From the NCBI GenBank assembly GCA_021325095.1, contig JAJPHV010000057.1, positions 86,295-150,294 of the forward strand: a stretch of DNA of 64,000 nucleotides. Direction: 5' to 3'. Position 1 is the first letter of the stretch, and each line of letters starts with the position of its first letter. Source of the DNA: Chloroflexota bacterium (GTDB taxonomy: Bacteria > Chloroflexota > Anaerolineae > Aggregatilineales > UBA2796). A model generated the notes under the pieces. It worked only from the letters and a program-made list of their open reading frames with translations. It searched no databases and had not been told where the DNA came from. Positions 57,960 to 64,000 of the stretch are shown in pieces. Both the position numbers and the translations under genes were made by a program.

Positions 57960-58036
57960 CCTCACCCCCTGCCCCCTCTCTGCTTGCGGAGAGGGGGATT
58001 TTGTGTGTCCATCTCCAAATTGAGTTAGGGGTGAGG
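57960..58036. repeat. Palindromic intergenic repeat, short copy
   Basis: CCTCACCCCC (57960) to AGGGGTGAGG (58036), with a CCCCCTCTCTGC/GCGGAGAGGGGG hairpin followed by TTTTG. It is a likely terminator for the peptidase gene, ending 12 bases before the next ATG. Confidence 0.65.
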
Positions 58037-58048
58037 TAAACTCCGGCC

Positions 58049-60694
58049 ATGCAGATGACGTGGCGCGCCAGATTACTTCGGTTGGTTGCACTGCCTATGC
58101 TGGTCTATGCGCTGGCGGCGCTGTTCATCACCTGGCCGCTGGCAGCGCAGCTTTCGACTCATGTCGCTGGCGCGGGCTACAGCGACAGCTTCGAGTACGT
58201 CCGGCTGGGCTGGTGGGGCAGATATGCGCTGCAACACGGGCTGAATCCGTTTTACCAGAGTCTACTTGGCTACCCCGAAGGCTTCTTCAGCGCCGTGCAG
58301 TGGGCGCAACCCCTCATCTACTGGCCGACGGCGCTTCTCGGCTTCGTGTTCAGCCCGGTCACAGCGCTCAATCTGTGGCTGCTGCTGGAAATCATCCTGA
58401 GCGGGCTGACGGCCTACTGGCTGTGTCTGTACGTCCTGGATAGCAAATCCACGATACAGAGCGGTGTGGCTCTGGAACTGGCGGCGCTCTTTGGTGGGTT
58501 GGTCTTTATGGCTTTCCCGGCGACGCAGGGCCACCTGAGCGCCGGACACGTCAACCCGCTCTCGAATTATGCGCTGCCCGTGCTGGCGTTGTGTCTGTAC
58601 CGGCTGGTAGAGGGGCAGGGCGGCGTTCGGACGGCGCTGATCGGTGCGGCGGCGCTGCTGGTCATGGCGCTCGGCAACTTCACCTTTCCGGCCTTTGCCC
58701 TGCTGCCGCTGGTGCTGTTTGGCGGCATCTATTTGCTCCTGTTCCGCCGGGATCGGCTGTTCAAGCGGGCGCTGCTGCGTAATCTGGCGATCCTGTTCGG
58801 CATCGGCGGACTACTGATCGCGCCCTTCTACATCCCACTTTTCAACGACCTGACCTCACCGAATCGGCCAGCGTACTTGCAGGAGACGGGTTGGGTGCAG
58901 TACAGCGCCGATCCGCTGGCCTTTATCGCGCCGTCGCCGTTCACGCCCTGGCTGTCGGGCATTGTCCCGACCTACAGCCGCACCGTTCTCGGCACGAACT
59001 CGATTGAGGGCACAGCCTATCTTGGCCTGGTGGCGGTGCTGCTGGCGGCGGTGGCTGTCTGGCGCTGCGGCAGGAGGGCCGGATTGTGGTTGACCATTGC
59101 GCTGGGCTGCATGGCGTTTTCCCTGGGGCCGCTGCTCAAGTGGCAGGATCAGCCCGTCGTGTACCGGATTGGCGAGCACAGCAGCAACGTCGTCCTGCCC
59201 TGGGCGCTGTTTCAGAATTTGCCGCTCATCAACGGCACGCGGACACCGGGCCGCTTCAACATGACGACAGGTCTGGCGCTTGGCGTGCTGGCGGCGCTCG
59301 GTCTGGGCGTCCTCTTGCAGCGTATCGGGCGGCGAAACGTGCAGGTCGCGCTGGCGGGCGTGCTGGCCGTGATCGTGCTGGCCGAATACCAGTTGTTTTT
59401 CCCCTTTCCGACGACCCCTGCCGCGCTGCCCACTTACTTCGACTCGCTGGCCGAGCGCGAGGACGTGCGCGCCGTGCTGGACGTGCCGCAAGACGATCTG
59501 CTGGCGCAAAAGGCGGCGCTCTACCAGCAGACGGCCCATCACAAGCCGCTGACCGCAGGCTACATTTCGCGCCGCACGCCCGTTGATCCCGCCAGACTGT
59601 CGGTGCTATCGGACGTGGCGCTCGGCAAACTGCCGCAGGTTCCGGGGCAGAATGCGCTGAGTGCCAATGACGCGCGCGCTGTGCTGAAAGCCAATGGCGT
59701 GGATGTCGTCGTATTTCACCTGCAACTGCTTGACCGGGACAGGGTGCTCGCATGGGCGACGGGCGCATTCGGCCAGCCCAGATACCGCGACGATCAAATC
59801 GCCATCTTCGAGGTTCCACCGGCCACGACGACGCCAGCGATGCCGATCACCCTGTCTATGTCTGGCTGGTGGCGTCGGCAATCCGGTGATCAGGCCACGC
59901 CTCCCTGGCTGACAGGCGAGTCCAGCCTGTATCTATATGCTGCTTCTGCTGTCGATCAGCGCTGGACACTGCGGCTGTCGCCGCTGCTCCAGGCGCGCCA
60001 GATGCGGCTGGCCGTCGATGGGCGGCTGTCGCGCGCCTGGACAATTAACGCGCCGACCCAGGCACTGGACTTCTGGCTGCGGCTCGATCCCGGTTTCCAC
60101 ACCTTGACGATGACGCTGCCCGATGGCTGCACGCCTGTGCCTGCCGCGCCGGCCTGCCTGCTCTACAACGCCGATCCAGCCGAGCGCACCGAGCAAAACT
60201 GCACCCTGAAAGCCGACGAACGCAACGTTTGCGTGAGCATGGCGCTGAACGACCTGCACACGCAGGATGCCGGATCGATGGCCTTCCAGCCGCACCCGGT
60301 CAGGCTGTCGAATGGCATGGCGCTGCAAGCCTTCCGCGTGCCGCAGATGGGCCAGATCGGGCAATCGTTACCCGTCGAAACGGATTGGCAGGCAAGCCAA
60401 AAATTGCCCGGCGATTATCACCTGTTTGTCCACGTGCTGGATCAGAACGGGAAGATGGTGACGCAGGCCGACTCGATTCCCGGCGGCGGAACGTTCCCGA
60501 CGGCAAACTGGTCTGCGCAACAGGATTGGGTCGAAACGCTTAACGTGCCGCTGCCGCCCGATCTGGCTCCGGGCAGATACGGCGTTTATACGGGCTGGTA
60601 TTCGTACCCGGATTTGAACCGCCTGAGCGTGGAGGGCGACGCGCCACATGCAGCGGACGGGCTGGTCTATCTGCGAGACGTTGAGGTGCGCTAG
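58049..60694 (+). CDS. Large GT-C/YfhO-like membrane protein
   Basis: An 881-residue protein. The first ~430 residues hold about 12 spans with an early acidic loop (AGYSDSFEYVRLGWWGRYAL) and VQWAQPLIYWPTALLG, as in GT-C glycosyltransferases. A large soluble region (~440-881) ends in a beta-sandwich (DYHLFVHVLDQNG, PGRYGVYTGWYSYPDL). Likely an envelope sugar transferase. Its 3' end overlaps the convergent oxidoreductase gene by 4 bp. Confidence 0.75.
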   Translation: MQMTWRARLLRLVALPMLVYALAALFITWPLAAQLSTHVAGAGYSDSFEYVRLGWWGRYALQHGLNPFYQSLLGYPEGFFSAVQWAQPLIYWPTALLGFVFSPVTALNLWLLLEIILSGLTAYWLCLYVLDSKSTIQSGVALELAALFGGLVFMAFPATQGHLSAGHVNPLSNYALPVLALCLYRLVEGQGGVRTALIGAAALLVMALGNFTFPAFALLPLVLFGGIYLLLFRRDRLFKRALLRNLAILFGIGGLLIAPFYIPLFNDLTSPNRPAYLQETGWVQYSADPLAFIAPSPFTPWLSGIVPTYSRTVLGTNSIEGTAYLGLVAVLLAAVAVWRCGRRAGLWLTIALGCMAFSLGPLLKWQDQPVVYRIGEHSSNVVLPWALFQNLPLINGTRTPGRFNMTTGLALGVLAALGLGVLLQRIGRRNVQVALAGVLAVIVLAEYQLFFPFPTTPAALPTYFDSLAEREDVRAVLDVPQDDLLAQKAALYQQTAHHKPLTAGYISRRTPVDPARLSVLSDVALGKLPQVPGQNALSANDARAVLKANGVDVVVFHLQLLDRDRVLAWATGAFGQPRYRDDQIAIFEVPPATTTPAMPITLSMSGWWRRQSGDQATPPWLTGESSLYLYAASAVDQRWTLRLSPLLQARQMRLAVDGRLSRAWTINAPTQALDFWLRLDPGFHTLTMTLPDGCTPVPAAPACLLYNADPAERTEQNCTLKADERNVCVSMALNDLHTQDAGSMAFQPHPVRLSNGMALQAFRVPQMGQIGQSLPVETDWQASQKLPGDYHLFVHVLDQNGKMVTQADSIPGGGTFPTANWSAQQDWVETLNVPLPPDLAPGRYGVYTGWYSYPDLNRLSVEGDAPHAADGLVYLRDVEVR

Positions 60695-62286
60695 TCCGGT
60701 GGGATACGTCCCAACGTCTCAAGCACTTTCATCGCTGCGTTGTGCCCCGGTATGCCGCTGACACAGCCGCCGCGCTGTGCGCCCGACCCACATAAGAAGA
60801 CATTTGGATAGGATGTCTCCACGCCCCACATGCCCGGCGGCGTGCCATCCTCGGCAAAGGGCCACGTCAGATCGCCGTGAAAGATGTGACCCAACGGCAT
60901 GTTCAACTCGCGTTCCAGGTCAACCGGGCTTTTAGCCTCGATGCACGGGCGGCCTGTTTCATCCTGCGCCAGACAATCTTCAATTGGTTCCGCAAGGTAG
61001 CGGTTGATGGCGTTCAGGTAGCGCTGCTGGACTTCGGCTTTTACTCGCTCATTGTCCTCCCGGAACAGGTCATAGGGCATATCCAGGCCGAACAGGGTCA
61101 GCGTGTGGTAGCCCGCCGCCGCCAGTTCCGGCGACAGAATGGACATGTCAGTCAGTGTGTGGCAGTACATCTCGCCGGGCGGCTGGTCGGGAAGCTCGCC
61201 CCGCACCGCGCGCTCGTAGCTGCGCTGCATCGCTTCATAGCCCTCGTCGATGTGAAACGTCCCGGCGAACGTATGGCGCGCTGTGTAGCCGCCGATCCGG
61301 GGCGCAGGCAGGCGCTTGAGCAGCATGTTGATCTTGAACACCGATCCCTGGGCGGTGTTCGGCTGTGGTGCGCCGGGCAGCATCCCGGCGAAGATGGTGG
61401 GTGCGACGTTGGCGAGCACGACCTTTGCTCCGACCCGGCAAGTCTGCCCTTCATAAGTAAACTCAACCTCCGGCTGCGGGCCAGGATTGATGAACTGCAC
61501 CGCCGCCGAAGTGACGATGTGCGCGCCAGCAGCGCGGGCCGCCCGTTCCAGTTCGGCGGTCAGCGCGCCCATGCCGCCCACCGGGACGCGCCACTCGCCT
61601 GTCTCGTTGCCGATCACGTGATACAGGAAGGTTCGGTTTTGCAGCAGGGATGGATCGTGTGGATGGGTCAGTACGCCGATCTTGGCATCGGTGAAGACCG
61701 CGCCGCGCACCGTGTCATCCTTCAGTCTGCTTTCGATGGCGACGCCCAGTGGCTGCTCGAAGAGCATTTCCCACACGTCGGGGCATTCGGCGAACCGGCG
61801 CTTCATCTCGGCGCGCGCCACCAACGGTTGGAGCAGCGACGGCCAGATGATTCGCGCCGCAATCTTCGTCAGTTCGTAAAAATGCTGAAAGGCTTCATAT
61901 TCGTGGTAGCCAGCCGTGAGCCGGAAAAAGGACGCCTCGGTATCCTCATCCGATACGTTGCTGACCAGGAGTGCTCGTTGCACGCCATCGCGGATGACGG
62001 GGGTGAAGGAGGCGACGGCGCGGCGTCGGCTCTCGAAGTGCAGGCCCAGATCGTCGATGATCTTCTGTGGAAACAGGCTAATCAGGTAGGCATATTGGGA
62101 TAGGTGGGCATCCAATCCAGGGAAAACCTGCGCCGAGACTGCCGCTCCGCCTGAATGCGCCTGTCGTTCGAGGATCAGTGTGGACAGCCCGGCCCGCGCC
62201 AGATACGCAGCGGCCACCAACCCATTGTGGCCGCCACCGACGATGATCGTGTCATAGTGGGCGGAAAGATTCAGTGCGGATTGCAT
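60691..62286 (-). CDS. PYROXD2/phytoene-desaturase-like FAD oxidoreductase
   Basis: A 531-residue protein. The dinucleotide-binding motif is YDTIIVGGGHNGLVAAAYLARAG, followed by LERQAHSGGAA. A C-terminal FLCGSGAQRGGCVSGIPGHNAA is the second FAD motif. It resembles the PYROXD2 branch of the carotenoid-desaturase family (CrtI-like) rather than a true phytoene desaturase. No carotenoid genes are nearby, so the substrate is open. It is convergent with the large membrane protein. Confidence 0.85.
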   Translation of the reverse strand: MQSALNLSAHYDTIIVGGGHNGLVAAAYLARAGLSTLILERQAHSGGAAVSAQVFPGLDAHLSQYAYLISLFPQKIIDDLGLHFESRRRAVASFTPVIRDGVQRALLVSNVSDEDTEASFFRLTAGYHEYEAFQHFYELTKIAARIIWPSLLQPLVARAEMKRRFAECPDVWEMLFEQPLGVAIESRLKDDTVRGAVFTDAKIGVLTHPHDPSLLQNRTFLYHVIGNETGEWRVPVGGMGALTAELERAARAAGAHIVTSAAVQFINPGPQPEVEFTYEGQTCRVGAKVVLANVAPTIFAGMLPGAPQPNTAQGSVFKINMLLKRLPAPRIGGYTARHTFAGTFHIDEGYEAMQRSYERAVRGELPDQPPGEMYCHTLTDMSILSPELAAAGYHTLTLFGLDMPYDLFREDNERVKAEVQQRYLNAINRYLAEPIEDCLAQDETGRPCIEAKSPVDLERELNMPLGHIFHGDLTWPFAEDGTPPGMWGVETSYPNVFLCGSGAQRGGCVSGIPGHNAAMKVLETLGRIPPD

Positions 62287-62337
62287 GAAACGCTCTACAA
62301 GGCTTTCAGGAGTGGCGCGTGAGCAATCGCGGCTGAA

Positions 62338-63750
62338 CTAAAAAGATGGCTCATCGCTCCCGGTACGTCCGTTGTTGCGCCGGGAACCGGGCAGCATCGG
62401 CCCGCCGAAACCCATCCGGCGGCGCGGCAGCAGATCATCGCCCGTTGCCAATTGGTTGGACAGGCTGGCTACGGACTGTTCCAGGACTTCGAGCGAAACG
62501 CTCGTTTCGCGGTTATGCGCAGCCAGCATCCGGGCATAGAGCGCCACCTCGCGGACGAACGCACCCGTTTGCCCCACCAGGTGCGGCACGACGGAGCGGT
62601 GCGTATCCTGCCACTGCGGCCCCATGTACCGCGCCAGCATTTGCGCGGCCTGGTCAACGTCCTGGATGGTCGGAATGATGATGATGCGATCCATGCGGCC
62701 AGGGCGTTTGGCAATGCGCTCGTCGATAACTTCGGGGTAATTCGTGGTCGCCAGCAGTAATGCGCCCCGCGCGTTGTTGGGCGACTCAAGGCCGTCCAGC
62801 ACGTTCAAGATCTGCGCCTTGTCGTCCTTGCGCAGATACACGTCAATCTCCTCGACGATCATCAGGACCGGGTAGCGCGCGCTGGCAACCACATTCAGGG
62901 CATGATGAATCTTGTGGAACGAGGCGCCGTCCTCATCCGCGCCGGAGACGTAGACGACCACGCGCTTATGCTGCAAGGCCAGCTTGGCGAGCGCCGCGCA
63001 CAGCATGGTCTTGCCCGTACCGGGTGGGCCGACCAGCAGCAGCTTGCGAAACGGCGCAAGGTTAAGCTGCTGGTAAATGCCCACGCCATCGGTGAAAAAC
63101 GCCTCCATGTCGTCACGCAGGTCGTTCTTGAGCGCTTCGGGCAGGATCACGTCGTCCCAATCGACGGTGGGCTTGAAGAAAGCGTTGGTGCCGCCGATGA
63201 TGAACACGTCCTGGCGGCGTTCCAGGTAGCGCACTGCATTGTTGCATTGGGCCTCGAAGGCGGCCCAGGCCTCCAACTGGCCTTCCGGCACGATGGCGAT
63301 GGCGATCACGCTTGTATCTTCGTCGCGGTAATGGGAGCTGACGTACAGCACGTCGAAATCGCCGCGCTCATCGCTGAACTTGAACAGAAACGCGCCCACC
63401 GTTTCGGCCAGCACCGCCGCCCGGCCCGGCAGCCGGTAATCGCTGATGGGGACGACAAACGGGCACGACATCGTTTCGTAACCCTGGTAGCGCACTTTGC
63501 CCTTGAGCCTGCGCCCGGTCTTGACACGGCTGCGCGCCAGGTTGTTCCCGCAGTTCTCCGATGCCCACAGCACCATGTACGGCTGACCAGGATGGCGCTG
63601 CTGCCACTGCTCACTGGCCCAGCGCGCCAGGTTTTCATAGCGCAGCGTCAGTGATGCCTGTTCATCCCGCCGGTGGGTATGATTGGAGGGTGTGAAAGTG
63701 CCAATGGCACTCAAATTAATCGGTTCCTGCTTCTTCGTTATCTTTTTCAT
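62338..63750 (-). CDS. AAA-family ATPase
   Basis: A 470-residue protein with a non-conserved N-terminal domain (~200 residues) and a C-terminal AAA core. Walker A is VGPPGTGKTMLCAALA, Walker B MIVEEIDVYL (Glu-Glu rather than Asp-Glu), sensor ATTNYPEVID and a KRPGRMDRIIIIP arginine-finger region. Such ATPases remodel proteins; the client is unknown. The ATG at 63750 is chosen because a TATACT box (minus strand, about 63780) lies downstream of the first ATG at 63786. Confidence 0.85.
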   Translation of the reverse strand: MKKITKKQEPINLSAIGTFTPSNHTHRRDEQASLTLRYENLARWASEQWQQRHPGQPYMVLWASENCGNNLARSRVKTGRRLKGKVRYQGYETMSCPFVVPISDYRLPGRAAVLAETVGAFLFKFSDERGDFDVLYVSSHYRDEDTSVIAIAIVPEGQLEAWAAFEAQCNNAVRYLERRQDVFIIGGTNAFFKPTVDWDDVILPEALKNDLRDDMEAFFTDGVGIYQQLNLAPFRKLLLVGPPGTGKTMLCAALAKLALQHKRVVVYVSGADEDGASFHKIHHALNVVASARYPVLMIVEEIDVYLRKDDKAQILNVLDGLESPNNARGALLLATTNYPEVIDERIAKRPGRMDRIIIIPTIQDVDQAAQMLARYMGPQWQDTHRSVVPHLVGQTGAFVREVALYARMLAAHNRETSVSLEVLEQSVASLSNQLATGDDLLPRRRMGFGGPMLPGSRRNNGRTGSDEPSF

Positions 63751-63786
63751 GTGCCGCCAGCTACTCCCATCGCCATTAGTATACAC

Positions 63787-64000
63787 GATACGAACGAGCT
63801 TCGGCTACGGAAGTCAAAGGCCCAAAGAAGGGCTGGTTCAAGTCAACCAATCTGAAACGGCACGGAAGAGGAGGCCGAGCACATAAAGGGGCTGTGCCGA
63901 ACAACAGTCACCGGCAGCCGACCAACGGCCAGGATGAAACAGGTTCAAGACAGACCGAGCCGCATTGCGGATGACAGGGAAAACGCGGGGGGAATGCTGA
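63787..64000. other. Right-edge region without a confident gene
   Basis: The TATACT -10 box of the AAA gene (minus strand) is at the left. A 27-codon frame from GTG 63894 has an AAAGGGG site before it, and GGGGGGAATG at 63988-63996 could start a gene continuing outside the window. Neither can be judged from what is visible. No RNA gene was recognised. Confidence 0.3.

Noticed and set aside
63877..64000. RNase P, tmRNA or SRP RNA at the right edge
   Set aside because: None of the conserved core motifs (for example GAGGAAAGTCC or GGAAGGAAGCAGC) was found on either strand.

Overview
The window is a GC-rich, gene-dense bacterial chromosome segment with short intergenic gaps. The gene set fits a member of the Chloroflexota (Anaerolineae-like): system II cytochrome c maturation genes with a lipoprotein dihaem cytochrome, an acetyl-cycling arginine cluster, several YfhO/GT39-type multi-membrane-span proteins, and many small palindromic intergenic repeats. 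That assignment is an inference from gene families; there is no rRNA or other phylogenetic marker here, and no tRNA or CRISPR array was seen.

Layout. 1-1.4 kb: a TetR regulator running off the left edge, divergent from a flavin monooxygenase, with three operator-like palindromes between them. 1.5-8.6 kb: DinB-like protein, class V aminotransferase, DNA polymerase IV, an EamA exporter, an LCP cell-wall protein, OsmC and an aldo/keto reductase. 8.7-14.9 kb: ccmF, two small unknown genes, ccmH, a ResA/CcmG thioredoxin, a CcmI-like protein and a large dihaem cytochrome c lipoprotein. 14.9-19.1 kb: an O-antigen-ligase/TPR membrane protein and a vWA-FHA protein. 19.1-27.4 kb: the arginine cluster argC-argB-argD-orf-argG-argJ-argH. 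27.6-36.4 kb: MFS, MgtC, VIT1/CCC1, SDR, YchF, GT39-like protein, a small cytochrome c pair, and a WYL regulator divergent from a PPOX protein. 36.5-42.8 kb: Mut7-C protein, an IS982 insertion in a small gene, two DUF genes, alaS and an LLM oxidoreductase. 43.1-51.1 kb: a heterodimeric ABC exporter, MBL-like protein, PIG-L deacetylase and YfhO protein. 51.3-56.6 kb: a GT28-type glycosyltransferase, then a cobalamin riboswitch followed by cobO-cobS-cbiR-cobU and an RNase D. 56.7-63.8 kb: metallopeptidase-like protein, membrane protein, PYROXD2-like oxidoreductase and AAA ATPase.

The most striking signal is upstream of argC (19102-19357). A promoter is followed within a few bases by a 41-codon open frame with seven arginine codons, six of them in its second half. 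A 9-bp candidate antiterminator overlaps the 5' arm of a 12-bp, U-tailed terminator, and the argC ribosome site lies just beyond. This has the full geometry of ribosome-mediated transcription attenuation by arginine supply. The other main observations are: a 161-163 bp TIR-bearing element present in two opposite copies, each with target duplications, one nested inside another palindromic repeat; an IS982 insertion whose removal with one 7-bp duplication restores an 88-residue frame; a GNAT pseudogene inside the arg cluster; and a B12-riboswitch operon that includes the cobamide-remodelling enzyme CbiR.

How the parts work together. The arginine genes cover acetylglutamate to arginine except for argF (ornithine carbamoyltransferase), with ArgJ recycling the acetyl group. 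The cob genes form a corrinoid salvage and remodelling set rather than a de novo pathway. The ccm genes mature the dihaem cytochrome encoded just downstream. The ABC pair, YfhO/GT proteins, O-antigen ligase and LCP protein point to envelope glycan assembly.
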